A stretch of 64,000 nt of DNA from Clostridium magnum DSM 2767 (GCF_001623875.1 NZ_LWAE01000002.1:124001-188000); one strand, 5' to 3'. Positions 23,849 through 33,553 are shown, numbered from the stretch's first letter. Notes: a model not told the origin generated them from the letters alone. Translations and numbers: made by a program.

Positions 23849-25594
23849 ATGATTAAGAAGTTTAATCCTAATGAAATAGAGCTAACTAAATATTTGTTTT
23901 TTACTGGAAAAGGTGGGGTTGGGAAAACTTCAACAGCTTGTGCTACTGCTATGACTTTAGCAGACCAAGGAAAAAGAATAATGCTAGTGAGCACTGATCC
24001 AGCTTCAAATCTGCAAGATGTTTTTAATACCGAATTAAACAATAAAGGAGTTCAAATAAAGGATGTACCCAATCTTGTAGTTGCAAACTTTGACCCAGAA
24101 GTGGCAGCTAGTGAGTATAGAGAAAGTGTAGTTGGACCTTTTAGAGGGAAACTTCCAGATGTAGTTATTAAAAATATGGAAGAACAGCTTTCAGGATCAT
24201 GTACTGTAGAAATAGCGGCTTTCAATGAGTTTTCTAATTTCATTACTGATGAAAAGGTTCAAAAGGATTTTGACTATATGATATTTGATACAGCTCCAAC
24301 AGGGCATACACTAAGAATGTTACAGTTACCTTCAGCGTGGAGTAATTTTATTAGTGCAAGTACTCATGGAGCATCCTGTCTTGGACAGTTATCGGGACTT
24401 GAGAGTAAAAAGGAAATTTATAAGAATGCTGTAAAAAATCTAGCGGATAAGAGCATGACAACGTTGATTTTAGTTTCTAGACCGGAGGATTCACCACTTA
24501 AGGAAGCTGAAAGAGCATCTAAGGAGTTACAAGATATTGGAGTAGATAATCAAATTCTTGTTATTAATGGTGTATTGCAAAACCATGATGACGAATTATC
24601 CACTGCTTTATATGAAAAACAACAGAAGGCCCTTAAGGAAATACCACAGTATTTAAAAAGCTTGGAAACCTTCGAAATCCCACTAAGGCCATATAATATA
24701 ACTGGTCTTGAGAATGTAAGAGCCTTTTTGAAGGAAGACAATATAAAGTATAGCCAGGACAAGCTAAATGTTAATGAAATACTCAGATTAAAAGACGTAA
24801 TTGGTGATTTGTATAATAGTGATAAAAAAGTTGTTTTTACAATGGGTAAAGGTGGAGTAGGAAAAACTACTATCGCTGCCACTATTGCATTAGGCCTAGC
24901 GAAGAAGGGGAAGAAAGTTCATTTAACAACTACTGACCCAGCAGCACATTTAAAGTTTGTTTTAGATGAAAACTTTGGCATCACTTTAAGTCATATTGAT
25001 GAAAAAGAAGAGCTAGCAAAATACCAACAAGAAGTATTGAGTAAAGCACGAGAAACAATGAGTGAAGAAGATATAGCTTATGTAGAAGAGGATTTAAGGT
25101 CTCCATGTACTCAAGAGATTGCCGTATTTAGAGCTTTTGCCGAAATTGTTGATAGGTCAGAGAATGAAGTGGTGGTTATTGATACTGCTCCTACAGGTCA
25201 TACTTTACTACTTTTAGATTCAACTCAAAGCTATAATAAAGAAATACAGCGTTCTCAAGGAGATATACCAGAGTCAGTCAAAAAATTACTTCCAAAGCTT
25301 AGAAATGCAGAAGACACGGAAGTAATTATAGTAACTTTAGCAGAGACTACACCAGTTTATGAAGCTTTGAGATTGCAGGATGATTTAAAGAGAGCAGGTA
25401 TTCATAGCAAATGGTGGGTAATTAATTCTAGTATGTACGCTACTCATACAACCAATGAAATATTAAAAGCTAAGGCTACCAATGAAATTCAATGGATCAA
25501 TAAAGTAAATGAAATTTCTAAAGGAAATTTTGCAGTTATTGAATGGAAATCAGAAGAAGTAAAAGGTGAGAGATTGCTTGACTTAATTAACTAA
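23849..25594 (+). CDS. arsA: Arsenite-stimulated ATPase ArsA
   Basis: About 581 aa with two homologous halves. P-loops GKGGVGKTS (~17) and GKGGVGKTT (~332) are each followed by the DTAPTGHT signal-transduction motif. Candidate metalloid-site cysteines lie in SGSCTVEIAAF, HGASCLGQLS and SPCTQEIAVF. It forms the ATP-driven partner of an arsenite permease; here Acr3 in the next operon is the candidate. The ATG at 23849 with GAGAGGAG is preferred to an in-frame start overlapping arsD. Confidence 0.96.
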   Translation: MIKKFNPNEIELTKYLFFTGKGGVGKTSTACATAMTLADQGKRIMLVSTDPASNLQDVFNTELNNKGVQIKDVPNLVVANFDPEVAASEYRESVVGPFRGKLPDVVIKNMEEQLSGSCTVEIAAFNEFSNFITDEKVQKDFDYMIFDTAPTGHTLRMLQLPSAWSNFISASTHGASCLGQLSGLESKKEIYKNAVKNLADKSMTTLILVSRPEDSPLKEAERASKELQDIGVDNQILVINGVLQNHDDELSTALYEKQQKALKEIPQYLKSLETFEIPLRPYNITGLENVRAFLKEDNIKYSQDKLNVNEILRLKDVIGDLYNSDKKVVFTMGKGGVGKTTIAATIALGLAKKGKKVHLTTTDPAAHLKFVLDENFGITLSHIDEKEELAKYQQEVLSKARETMSEEDIAYVEEDLRSPCTQEIAVFRAFAEIVDRSENEVVVIDTAPTGHTLLLLDSTQSYNKEIQRSQGDIPESVKKLLPKLRNAEDTEVIIVTLAETTPVYEALRLQDDLKRAGIHSKWWVINSSMYATHTTNEILKAKATNEIQWINKVNEISKGNFAVIEWKSEEVKGERLLDLIN

Positions 25595-25598
25595 AAAT

Positions 25599-25645
25599 AA
25601 GTTCACTACAAAATTAAATGAAAAAATCTTTTGTAGTGAACTTTA
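25599..25645 (+). terminator. Terminator of arsRDA
   Basis: A perfect 15-bp stem AAGTTCACTACAAAA / TTTTGTAGTGAACTT with a 15-base loop lies directly after arsA. The trailing T run is short (TTT). Confidence 0.8.
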
Positions 25646-25761
25646 CATGTACTACACTTCCTGTTAAGATTCAATTTTTATAGGACAATTAGATGAAATT
25701 CTATTAATGTAAAAGGTTGATAGATTATGAAATAAACATATTTAGTTGTTATTGTTAAAAA

Positions 25762-25817
25762 TTGACACAAGGCTTATATGGTGTTAATATATGAATATAA
25801 TCAAATATAGTCATATA
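25762..25817 (+). promoter_or_regulatory. ArsR-type promoter of the arsR-acr3 operon
   Basis: TTGACA (25762-25767) and TAATAT (25785-25790) with a 17-bp spacer. TATATGA (25788-25794) and TCATATA (25811-25817) form a dyad over the -10 and start site. This dyad differs from the one at arsRDA. Confidence 0.75.
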
Positions 25818-25831
25818 GGGTGGTGATAAGA

Positions 25832-26206
25832 GTGGAACTAATACAGGTGATGAAAGCTTTAGCTGATGATACACGAATGAGAATAACAAACCTTGTAAGC
25901 AAAGGGGATTTATGCGTTTGTGAATTAGAAGTTTTGCTGGAGATAAATCAATCTAATGCCTCAAGACATTTAAACAAATTATCTAACGCCAAAATTTTAG
26001 AGTATTATAAAAAGGCTCAATATGTTTATTACAAAATTAATAGGGAAACATTAGAAGAACATTCATTTTTGAGAGAATTATTAAACAATGAATTTGAAAG
26101 AATACCTCAGTGTATTTTAGATTTAAATAGATTGAAAAGGTACCGTGAGAGCGGTTTATCCTGTGATGAACTTAAAGATGGAAAATTAAGCTTTAATAAT
26201 GATTAA
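25832..26206 (+). CDS. arsR: ArsR-family repressor (second copy)
   Basis: About 124 aa. [20 protein letters not shown] is followed by [20 protein letters not shown], carrying the canonical L-C-V-C arsenite site in the recognition region. A GTG start at 25832 fits GGTGGTGA six bases upstream. It is divergent in sequence from the first and third copies, so it was probably acquired independently. First gene of an operon with acr3 and a disulfide reductase. Confidence 0.9.
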   Translation: MELIQVMKALADDTRMRITNLVSKGDLCVCELEVLLEINQSNASRHLNKLSNAKILEYYKKAQYVYYKINRETLEEHSFLRELLNNEFERIPQCILDLNRLKRYRESGLSCDELKDGKLSFNND

Positions 26207-26265
26207 AGATATTTAGAAATCCAGTGTATAAATATATACACTTGATAATAAAAGGAGGTATTATT

Positions 26266-27321
26266 ATGAGTAATCAATCATCAAAATTATCATGGCTTGA
26301 CCGTTATTTGACATTATGGATTTTTATTGCAATGGGGTTAGGTATATTCTTAGGATGGGCTTTTCCAGGTCTGTCTGATGCACTATCAAAGCTGTCAGTA
26401 GGTACAACATCTATTCCGATAGCCATAGGGCTTATTATAATGATGTATCCGCCACTTGCAAAAGTAAATTATAAGGAGCTTGGGAAGGTTTTTCGCAATC
26501 CAAAAGTATTAACTCTTTCATTAGTTCAAAATTGGTTAATAGGACCGATATTGATGTTTACACTGGCAGTTATATTTCTCAAGGGTTATCCATCCTTTAT
26601 GGTTGGCTTAATACTTATAGGACTAGCAAGATGTATAGCTATGGTTATAGTATGGAATAGTCTTGCAGATGGAGATAATGAGTATGCAGCTGCATTAGTG
26701 GCATTTAACTCTATATTCCAAGTAGTGTTTTATTCAATATTTGCCTATATATTTATTACAGTATTACCTAAGGCAATTGGATTACAAGGAATGGAAGTAC
26801 ATGTTTCTATGGGTGAAGTAGCCTCATCAGTAGCAGTTTACCTGGGTATTCCTTTTATTGCTGGTATGCTTACAAGATTATTATTAGAGCCTAAAAAAGG
26901 AACTGAATGGTATACTAAAAAATTTGTACCTAAAATTAGCCCATTAGCACTAATAGCATTACTTTTTACAATTGTTATAATGTTCATGTTTAAAGGTAAA
27001 TATATTATTGAACTTCCAATGGATGTGGTACGTATAGCTATTCCGTTAATAATATACTTCATTATAATGTTCTCAGTTTCCTTCTATATAAGCTATAAAT
27101 CAGGAGTTGATTATCATAAGACTGTAAGCTTATCCTTTACAGCTGCAAGTAATAACTTTGAACTAGCAATAGCTGTAGCTGTAGCAGTATTTGGAATACA
27201 ATCTCAAGAGGCATTTACTGCAGTTATAGGACCACTTATTGAAGTACCTGTAATGATTGCCCTTGTAAATGTGGCTTTAAGATGGGGTAGAAAATATTTT
27301 GGATTAAAGCAAGAAAGTTAA
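26266..27321 (+). CDS. acr3: Arsenite efflux permease Acr3
   Basis: 351 aa, ten predicted membrane helices, BASS-fold arsenite permease. The conserved Cys needed for transport lies in [20 protein letters not shown], and the family [20 protein letters not shown] segment is present. Start at the ATG with AAAGGAGG. It expels As(III) from the cytosol, perhaps energised with ArsA. It sits 59 bases after arsR and 35 bases before the disulfide reductase gene. Confidence 0.96.
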   Translation: MSNQSSKLSWLDRYLTLWIFIAMGLGIFLGWAFPGLSDALSKLSVGTTSIPIAIGLIIMMYPPLAKVNYKELGKVFRNPKVLTLSLVQNWLIGPILMFTLAVIFLKGYPSFMVGLILIGLARCIAMVIVWNSLADGDNEYAAALVAFNSIFQVVFYSIFAYIFITVLPKAIGLQGMEVHVSMGEVASSVAVYLGIPFIAGMLTRLLLEPKKGTEWYTKKFVPKISPLALIALLFTIVIMFMFKGKYIIELPMDVVRIAIPLIIYFIIMFSVSFYISYKSGVDYHKTVSLSFTAASNNFELAIAVAVAVFGIQSQEAFTAVIGPLIEVPVMIALVNVALRWGRKYFGLKQES

Positions 27322-27356
27322 AAAATTATGGTAAGTCATATGAGAGGAGAAAATTT

Positions 27357-29006
27357 ATGAAAATAGTTATAATAGGTGCAGTAGCTGGAGGAACCTCTGC
27401 AGCTGCAAAAGCAAGAAGAAATGATGAAAATGCTGAAATAAAGATCTTTGATATGGATTATGATATATCCTATTCTGGATGTGGCTTACCTTATTATATA
27501 GGAGAAGAGATACAGGATAGAGAGGATCTAACTCCAAGAAATGCAGAGTTCTTTAAGAAAAAATATAATGTAGATGTATTTAGAAGACATGAGGTTTTGA
27601 ATATAAATACTGAAGATAAAGCTTTAACTGTAAAGAACTTGGATACTAATGATGTGTTTACTGAGAGTTATGATAAATTAGTCATTGCAACAGGAGCAAA
27701 GTCTATAGTACCTAATATACCAGGGGCAGAAAATAGTAATGTATTTTATTTAAGAAATGTAACACAGGCAGACAAAATTAAAGAGTACATTATAACTCAT
27801 AAACCTAAATCAGCTGTTATAGTTGGAACGGGATTTATAGGATTAGAAATGACAGAAAATCTAAAGAACCTTGGAATTGAAATTACCCTTGTAGAACGAC
27901 TAAATCAGGTTACTCCAGGATTAGATAGTGATATGGCTGTACATGTTGAAAAGTATTTAAAAAGTAAAGATATAAATATGGTTTTAGGTGATTCCGTAGT
28001 TGAATTAAAAGGAGAACCACTAGTTAATCAAGTAGTTTTGCAAAGTGGTAAGGTGATTAATTCAGATTTTGTAATAATGTCAATTGGAGTAAAACCAAAT
28101 GTAGAGCTTGCTAAAGAAGCAGGAATAGAACTTGGAGCTAATGGCTCTATAAAGGTAGATACAAAAATGATGACAAACATTAAAGATGTATATGCCTGTG
28201 GGGATTGTGCTGAAAGCTATTCAGTTATAACTAAAAAGCCTTTATACAGACCTTTAGGTTCAACTGCAAATAAGATGGGCAGAATAGCTGGAGATCAAGT
28301 TTCAGGAGGCAATCTTGAATTCAGAGGCATCCTTGGTACAGGTATCTTTAAGCTTTTTGATATGACTGTGGCTCAAACAGGACTTACAGAGAGGGAAGCC
28401 CTTAATGAAGGGTTCGAGACAGTTATATGCCATAATATCAAGCCGGATAAACCAGAATATTATCATGGAAAAGAGATGGTTATTAAAGCTGTTGCAGATA
28501 AAAACACAGGAAAACTTCTCGGTGTTCAAATTGTTGGATATACTGGAGTTGACAAGAGAGTAGATGTGTTTGTTACAGCAATAACCTTTGGAGCTAAAGT
28601 AGAGGACCTATTCCATCTAGATTTAGCTTATGCTCCGCCATTTTCAACAACTAAGGATCCCGTAATATATACAGGAATGATTTTAGATAATGCAATAAAT
28701 AGAGGTAGAGAGCTTATAACTCCTGGTGAGCTTAATAAACTTATAGAAAAGGGAAATGATATTACTGTAATAGATGCGAGAGTAAACAAACAATATGAAG
28801 AAGCTCATGTAGATACTGCGATAAATATACCTCATGGCCAGATAAGAAAAAAAGCGGAAGAACTAGATAAAGAGAAAGTAGTTGTAACTTACTGTAATAA
28901 AGGTGTAACAGGAAATGCAGCACAGAATATATTAATAAATCAAGGCTTTAAGAAGGTTTATAATATATCTGGAGGACATAAAAATTATAAAGCACAAAGC
29001 AAGTAA
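27357..29006 (+). CDS. CoA-disulfide reductase with rhodanese domain
   Basis: 549 aa. FAD/NAD(P)-binding N-terminal part (VIIGAVAGGTSAAAKARR), single active Cys42 in SGCGLPYYIG and a second nucleotide fold VIVGTGFIGLEM. A dimer domain follows, ending FSTTKDPVIYTGM. The C-terminal rhodanese has TYCNKG with active-site Cys513. CoADR-Rhd enzymes reduce CoA-disulfides, persulfides or polysulfides. In the ars operon it likely maintains thiol or persulfide pools needed against arsenite; this role is inferred. Confidence 0.93.
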   Translation: MKIVIIGAVAGGTSAAAKARRNDENAEIKIFDMDYDISYSGCGLPYYIGEEIQDREDLTPRNAEFFKKKYNVDVFRRHEVLNINTEDKALTVKNLDTNDVFTESYDKLVIATGAKSIVPNIPGAENSNVFYLRNVTQADKIKEYIITHKPKSAVIVGTGFIGLEMTENLKNLGIEITLVERLNQVTPGLDSDMAVHVEKYLKSKDINMVLGDSVVELKGEPLVNQVVLQSGKVINSDFVIMSIGVKPNVELAKEAGIELGANGSIKVDTKMMTNIKDVYACGDCAESYSVITKKPLYRPLGSTANKMGRIAGDQVSGGNLEFRGILGTGIFKLFDMTVAQTGLTEREALNEGFETVICHNIKPDKPEYYHGKEMVIKAVADKNTGKLLGVQIVGYTGVDKRVDVFVTAITFGAKVEDLFHLDLAYAPPFSTTKDPVIYTGMILDNAINRGRELITPGELNKLIEKGNDITVIDARVNKQYEEAHVDTAINIPHGQIRKKAEELDKEKVVVTYCNKGVTGNAAQNILINQGFKKVYNISGGHKNYKAQSK

Positions 29007-29067
29007 GCTACCATAAGTATTTTTATATTCATAAAATGCTCCAAAAAAGGAAAGGGCGTTGCAATTT

Positions 29068-29610
29068 ATGGAGGAAAACATAAATTCAATTTGGAATTAT
29101 TTTAGAAGTGAATTGTTATACTATATTAAGGCAAAAGTGAAAGATGAATATGCAGCGGAGGATATACTTCAAGAGGTTTTCATAAAAGTTTATAAGAATA
29201 TTGATCAATTAGTAGATCAGAGTAAGCTTAAACTATGGCTGTATAAAACTACTAATAATACTATAGTTGATTACTATAGAATAAAGAAGCATAATACAAT
29301 AGACTTGGATGAACTAGAAGATATACCAGCAAATGAAGATAGTACAGAAAATATGAATGAAGAGATTGCAAAGTGTATTAAATCTATGTTATATGAACTG
29401 CCTGGTAAATATGAAGAAGCTCTACAGCTATATGAATTTAAGGGGATGAAACATAAGGAAATATCTGAAAAGCTGAACATATCATTATCAGGATCAAAAA
29501 CAAGAATTCAAAGAGCTAGAAACAAATTGAAGGAAACATTGATGGAATGTTGCGAGTTTGAGTATGATATTTATGGAAATATCATAGAGTATCAAAAAAG
29601 AAAAGAATGA
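29068..29610 (+). CDS. RNA polymerase sigma factor, SigZ-like ECF (180 aa)
   Basis: Region 2: YIKAKVKDEYAAEDILQEVF and IKVYKNIDQLV. Region 4: LPGKYEEALQLYEFKGMKHK then EISEKLNISLSGSKTRIQRAR. The CCEFEYDIYGNIIEY tail is the signature of SigZ-type factors. SigZ members often stand beside ArsM- or methyltransferase-type genes without a classic anti-sigma factor; none is seen here. The ATG at 29068 is chosen; a TTG nine bases upstream is possible. It lies between the disulfide reductase and arsM. Confidence 0.87.
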   Translation: MEENINSIWNYFRSELLYYIKAKVKDEYAAEDILQEVFIKVYKNIDQLVDQSKLKLWLYKTTNNTIVDYYRIKKHNTIDLDELEDIPANEDSTENMNEEIAKCIKSMLYELPGKYEEALQLYEFKGMKHKEISEKLNISLSGSKTRIQRARNKLKETLMECCEFEYDIYGNIIEYQKRKE

Positions 29611-29638
29611 AGATGTTCATATAATTCTAAAGGATATT

Positions 29639-29673
29639 AAAATCTACAACAAAAAAAGTTGTAGATTTTTTTG
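29639..29673 (+). terminator. Terminator after the sigma factor gene
   Basis: AAATCTACAAC / GTTGTAGATTT with an A7 loop and a TTTT tail. Confidence 0.88.
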
Positions 29674-29742
29674 CGACCAATCTTATACTTTACTCGTCTA
29701 TATATATGAAGAGTTTAATTTGAAATTTTAGGAGGTATGTTT

Positions 29743-30555
29743 ATGTTAAGTAAGAAAGAAGAAATAAGAGGTCATATACGTAAAAGGTATGCTGGTGTTG
29801 CTCTGAATGCTTCAAAAGGCTGCGGATGCGGATCAGGATGCTGCGGAGGTGATCAGAACACTTTAGATTATAATCCAAAGTACATTGAAGAAGTATCTAG
29901 TAAAATTGGCTACACAGAAAGTGATCTTGTCAATGTACCAGAAGAGGCTAATATGGGATTAGGATGTGGAAATCCTATTGCTATTGCAGGACTTAAGGAA
30001 GGGGAAGTAGTTCTTGACCTTGGAAGTGGAGGAGGTTTTGATTGCTTTCTTGCAAGAAGACAGGTAGGAGAAAGTGGATATGTAATTGGGGTAGATATGA
30101 CACCAGAAATGATTCAGCTATCAAGAAAAAATGTTGAAAAAAGTGAGTATACTAATGTAGAGTTTAGATTAGGAGAAATTGAACACTTACCTATTAGAGA
30201 TACATCAATTGATGTTATTATATCTAACTGTGTAATTAATCTATCTTTAGATAAAGAGCAAGTATTTAGAGAGGCCTATAGAGTTCTAAAATCCGGTGGA
30301 AGACTATCAATATCGGATGTCATGGCTACAGCGAAAGTACCAGAAAATATAAAACAGGATTTGGCTATGGTATGCGATTGTATTGGAGGAGCGGAGTATG
30401 TTGATAATATAAGGATTATGCTGGAGAAGGTAGGATTTAAAGATATACGAATGATACCTAAAGACAATAGCAGACAAATCATTAAATTATGGGCACCAAA
30501 TACAAATATTGAGGATTATGTAGCTTCTTTTATAATTGAAGCTAAAAAAGAATAG
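29743..30555 (+). CDS. arsM: Arsenite methyltransferase ArsM
   Basis: About 270 aa. Early Cys-rich segment GCGCGSGCCGG (~25-35), then VVLDLGSGGGFDCFLA as SAM motif I and VIGVDMTPEMIQLSRKN as motif II. The catalytic cysteines are in ISNCVINLS (~165) and MVCDCIGGAE (~215). It methylates As(III) using SAM and thiols. The ATG at 29743 is seven bases after GGAGG; an ATG six bases upstream is too close to that site. A 17-codon relic of a second arsM lies at 58864. Confidence 0.95.
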   Translation: MLSKKEEIRGHIRKRYAGVALNASKGCGCGSGCCGGDQNTLDYNPKYIEEVSSKIGYTESDLVNVPEEANMGLGCGNPIAIAGLKEGEVVLDLGSGGGFDCFLARRQVGESGYVIGVDMTPEMIQLSRKNVEKSEYTNVEFRLGEIEHLPIRDTSIDVIISNCVINLSLDKEQVFREAYRVLKSGGRLSISDVMATAKVPENIKQDLAMVCDCIGGAEYVDNIRIMLEKVGFKDIRMIPKDNSRQIIKLWAPNTNIEDYVASFIIEAKKE

Positions 30556-30580
30556 ACACATGGGATGAAATAAAGGAGAA

Positions 30581-30671
30581 TATTAAAACCTAACTTCTTG
30601 CGGTGTTTATAACAATTGCTGGACTTGGAATATTATTTACAGGATATTTGTTTTATTTTATAATAGCATAA
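30581..30671 (+). pseudogene. Permease (ArsP/DUF318) 3'-end remnant
   Basis: Matches the last ~30 codons of the permease gene at 45039-46007 (ending GYLFNYIIA), with one base lost near 30590 that breaks the frame. A similar terminator follows. Together with the small gene after it, this shows that the module at 45.0-46.4 kb once existed here as well. Confidence 0.75.
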
Positions 30672-30678
30672 TTTATGT

Positions 30679-30723
30679 ACCCTCTATGGTAGATTAAGTT
30701 TAAGGTTACCTTAGAGGGTTTTC
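30679..30723 (+). terminator. Terminator after the permease remnant
   Basis: ACCCTCTA-GGTA pairs with TACC-TAGAGGGT (30679-30691 and 30707-30719), followed by TTTTC. It corresponds to the hairpin after the intact permease at 46017. Confidence 0.75.
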
Positions 30724-30775
30724 GTATTAGGACCCAGTTTAATTTGAGAATTGCAGTTGGTATCTTTATTAGAAG

Positions 30776-30964
30776 TTAAAGAACACTAGTCCCTTTGTTG
30801 AAGTCACTTTCATTTTTTGAAGCAATCATAGATAGCTGCTCCCACTGATGCCAGCTGCCTTTTAGATTATTTTTTTCAATAAAAAGATCCATTAGTTGTT
30901 TTGTTTCAAAATCTTTAAATTGAAATTCACCGTTTTCGTCCATAAACTTTAATCTGTAAATCAT
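30776..30964 (-). CDS. Small hypothetical protein (62 aa)
   Basis: A soluble 62-aa protein (MIYRLKFMDENGEFQFKDFE, then a helical middle with SWHQWEQLSMIASK). It has a strong GGAGG site seven bases before the ATG and a good -35/-10 pair upstream on the minus strand, so it is probably expressed. I do not recognise the family. It occupies the same place relative to the duplicated promoter module as the selenoprotein gene at 46.06-46.37 kb. Confidence 0.7.
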   Translation of the reverse strand: MIYRLKFMDENGEFQFKDFETKQLMDLFIEKNNLKGSWHQWEQLSMIASKNESDFNKGTSVL

Positions 30965-31053
30965 TTTTTTACCTCCATCTATAATCTTTAAATGATTTTA
31001 ATTTTCTCATTTCTAAATGTAATAATAATTTAATTAAATAGTTATATAATATT

Positions 31054-31113
31054 ATATTACTACTCCAAATTTTAACAGTCAACATTGAAATTTCAATAAA
31101 AATAACCTAACAC
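31054..31113. promoter_or_regulatory. Back-to-back promoter module, copy 1
   Basis: Minus strand: TTGACT (31077-31082), 17-bp spacer, TAATAT (31054-31059) reading into the 62-aa gene. Plus strand: TTGAAA (31085-31090), 17-bp spacer, TAACAC reading toward the desulfurase gene. The two -35 boxes are two bases apart. The surrounding ~70 bases recur at 35151, 46426 and 47776. The rest of the 400-base gap is AT-rich with nothing else seen. Confidence 0.7.
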
Positions 31114-31368
31114 TATATGAATTGTACTGATATTTAATTGAAAAAGGCTGTTTTGTTATAGTTTAATGTAAAAAATAGTTAAAGCATTTAGTTGTTAAGT
31201 AAAATTTAGAATATTGACAAAAAAATGTATTAAACTATATAATTAAATTATAAAATAATTATGAAATATAACTTGATTTAAGTGTGTTTAGAGAATAACG
31301 AATTATTAGATTTGTTAAAATTAAGCTACTTTAAAATATAGACAATACAAAAGGGGGAAGTGTTTATA

Positions 31369-32526
31369 TTGGGAATATATCTAGATAATGCAGCCACGTC
31401 TTTTCCAAAACCAGATGTAGTAATAAAAAAGATGATGGAATATATGCAGAATATTGGAGCAACATCAGGAAGAGGTGCTTACAAAAGTGCTATTGAGTCA
31501 GATAGACTTATTTATAACTGCAGAAAAATGATTTGTAAAGTATTTAATGGCAGTGATCCAGCGAAAGTTATATTTACTTCCAATGTTACAGAAGGACTTA
31601 ACATAGTAATTAACGGTTTTTTAGAAGAAGGAGATCATGTAATAGTAAGCAGCTTAGAACATAACGCAGTATGGAGACCTTTAAAGACCCTAGAGAGAGA
31701 TAGAAGTATAGAAATATCAATGGTTGATTGTACCTCTGAAGGAATCACTGATTATAATGATGTAGAAAAACTTATAAAATCTAATACAAAGCTTATAGTC
31801 TTTACTCATGCATCTAACGTGTTGGGATCAATTCAGCCAATAAGAGAAATTGGTGAAATAGCAAAAAAACATAAAGTCAAATTTCTTGTAGATTCAGCTC
31901 AAACCGCAGGCGCTTATCCTATAGATGTTAAAAAAGATAATATCGATATTTTAGGTTTCACAGGGCACAAAAGCCTTCTGGGTCCCACAGGAACAGGGGG
32001 ACTTCTAATAAATTGCGATATTACAATGAATCCTTTAAAATCTGGTGGGACAGGCGGTGATTCTAAATATCCATATCAACCTGATTATTTTCCCAATAGA
32101 TATGAAGCTGGAACTCCAAATGTAGCTGGGATTGTTGGATTAGGTGAGGCATTAAATTTAATATATTCTGTTGGAATTGAAAATATTAGAAAAAAAGAAG
32201 AGGCAATTATTGAATATGCTATTGAGAGACTTTCTAGTGTTGAAGGAATAGAAATATATGGACCTAAAAAATCAGATAAAATAGTAGGTGTGATATCATT
32301 TAATATAAAGAACATAGAAGGTGAAGAAATATCATATAAACTTGATAGTCAGTATGACATTATGGTTAGAACAGGATTACATTGCGCACCTACCGCCCAT
32401 AAAATTATTGGAACAGGAAATACCGGAGCTGTTAGAATTGGCATAGGATACTTTAATGAGAAAAATCATATAGATATTCTTGTAGAAGCTTTAAATAAGA
32501 TACAAAGTAATTATAAGTGTAAATAA
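31369..32526 (+). CDS. Cysteine-desulfurase-like class V aminotransferase (385 aa)
   Basis: Fold-type I PLP enzyme. YLDNAATSFPKPDVV begins the protein, PLP Lys lies in GFTGHKSLLGPTGTGG (~205), FLVDSAQTAGAYPID carries the PLP Asp/Gln, and the active-site Cys loop is RTGLHCAPTAHKIIGT. It is the group related to CsdA/SufS and selenocysteine lyases, freeing S or Se from Cys or Sec. A TTG start at 31369 fits GGGGGAAG spacing. It is followed by two Fe-S proteins, so sulfur or selenium supply for Fe-S, thiol or Se chemistry in the island is inferred. Confidence 0.9.
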   Translation: MGIYLDNAATSFPKPDVVIKKMMEYMQNIGATSGRGAYKSAIESDRLIYNCRKMICKVFNGSDPAKVIFTSNVTEGLNIVINGFLEEGDHVIVSSLEHNAVWRPLKTLERDRSIEISMVDCTSEGITDYNDVEKLIKSNTKLIVFTHASNVLGSIQPIREIGEIAKKHKVKFLVDSAQTAGAYPIDVKKDNIDILGFTGHKSLLGPTGTGGLLINCDITMNPLKSGGTGGDSKYPYQPDYFPNRYEAGTPNVAGIVGLGEALNLIYSVGIENIRKKEEAIIEYAIERLSSVEGIEIYGPKKSDKIVGVISFNIKNIEGEEISYKLDSQYDIMVRTGLHCAPTAHKIIGTGNTGAVRIGIGYFNEKNHIDILVEALNKIQSNYKCK

Positions 32527-32653
32527 TTAGCTATATATAATTTAGTTTGTGTACTAGCAGTATTTACAAATAGAAAAACTCAAGCCAATTTACTAAGTTA
32601 TATAAGCTTTATTTAAATTATGTTTAAAACAAAATAGAAAGGATAGTGATAGT

Positions 32654-33178
32654 GTGTATTTAAACGATATAAAACTTTTGTTTATACAACCCTGTGTTGC
32701 TGAAAGTGAGAAAATAAGATTTAAAGCAGAGTTTTCCAATGATGTTTCTAACATAATGCCATACTTAAATGCTGTTATAAAGAATGGAAGTTATAACAGC
32801 AATATGCCTAGTTTTACATTTAAGAAAGACAATAGGCTAATAAATATTTATGCTAAAGACATGACTGTAGCAAAGGCCATTAATGAAACAGATGCATACT
32901 CTATAATGGATTTTGTAAAGGATTTTGTAAATCAAACCTATGACAATAAGAATAATATAGAGCCAAATTATGAAATGAGGAAAAAGCCAACAGCTTTTGA
33001 GATTTACTCATATTTACCTAAAAAAAATTGCAAAACATGTGGAGAAGCTACCTGTATCGCTTTTGCATCAAAGCTATTAACTGGCACGAAAAAATTAAAC
33101 CACTGCACTCCTTTAGGAGAAGAACAATATAAAGAAAAGTTAAAGAGTTTAAATGAGTTATTAGATGTGATAGAGTAA
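32654..33178 (+). CDS. Fe-S protein with CODH/ACS-type 4Fe-4S motif (174 aa)
   Basis: The N-terminal ~110 residues are an unrecognised domain. The C-terminal part carries FEIYSYLPKKNCKTCGEATC, then IAFASKLLTGTKKLNHCTPL: the C-x2-C-x4-C-x~17-C four-Cys motif (PF04060 type) found in corrinoid Fe-S protein and RnfB. GTG start with AAAGGA. It lies between the desulfurase-like gene and a ferredoxin. An electron-carrier role is likely; partner unknown. Confidence 0.8.
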   Translation: MYLNDIKLLFIQPCVAESEKIRFKAEFSNDVSNIMPYLNAVIKNGSYNSNMPSFTFKKDNRLINIYAKDMTVAKAINETDAYSIMDFVKDFVNQTYDNKNNIEPNYEMRKKPTAFEIYSYLPKKNCKTCGEATCIAFASKLLTGTKKLNHCTPLGEEQYKEKLKSLNELLDVIE

Positions 33179-33310
33179 TGAGACGCCAGCGAAGAATTTT
33201 ATACATTCCATAGTTGAGTTACAGACAGTTAATAAGTATATCTTAAAATAATATTTTAAAAATAAGTTAACCTGTTGTTCTGGTTAATTTATATTGAGGA
33301 GGAATTTAAT

Positions 33311-33553
33311 ATGTCAAAAAATTGGTATCCAATTATTAATGAAGAAAATTGCATCGAATGTGGGGCTTGCTTTAACAAATGTTCACACGGAGTATACAAA
33401 TTAGAGGGAACTAAACCTGTGGTTGTGTATAATGAAGGTTGTGTACAAGGATGTAGAGGATGTCAAAGTTTATGTCCTGCTGAAGCTATTCAGTATGCAG
33501 GAGACACTGGAGAGAAAAAAGCAGGGGGCTGTGGTTGTGGTGGCTGCTGCTAA
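33311..33553 (+). CDS. Small 4Fe-4S ferredoxin with Cys-rich tail (80 aa)
   Basis: Two clusters can be placed: CIECGACFNKCSHGVYKLEG, and CVQGCRGCQSLCPAEAI with an irregular first spacing. The protein ends GGCGCGGCC, a tail much like that of ArsD and ArsM here and suited to metalloid binding. The ATG at 33311 has GAGGAGG. In clostridial ars clusters similar ferredoxins sit beside arsR and permease genes. The exact redox partner is unknown. Confidence 0.87.
   Translation: MSKNWYPIINEENCIECGACFNKCSHGVYKLEGTKPVVVYNEGCVQGCRGCQSLCPAEAIQYAGDTGEKKAGGCGCGGCC

Noticed and set aside
33311..33553. Ferredoxin tail GGCGCGGCC as a hidden selenoprotein site
   Set aside because: All codons there are ordinary Cys or Gly codons and the frame ends in a normal TAA.
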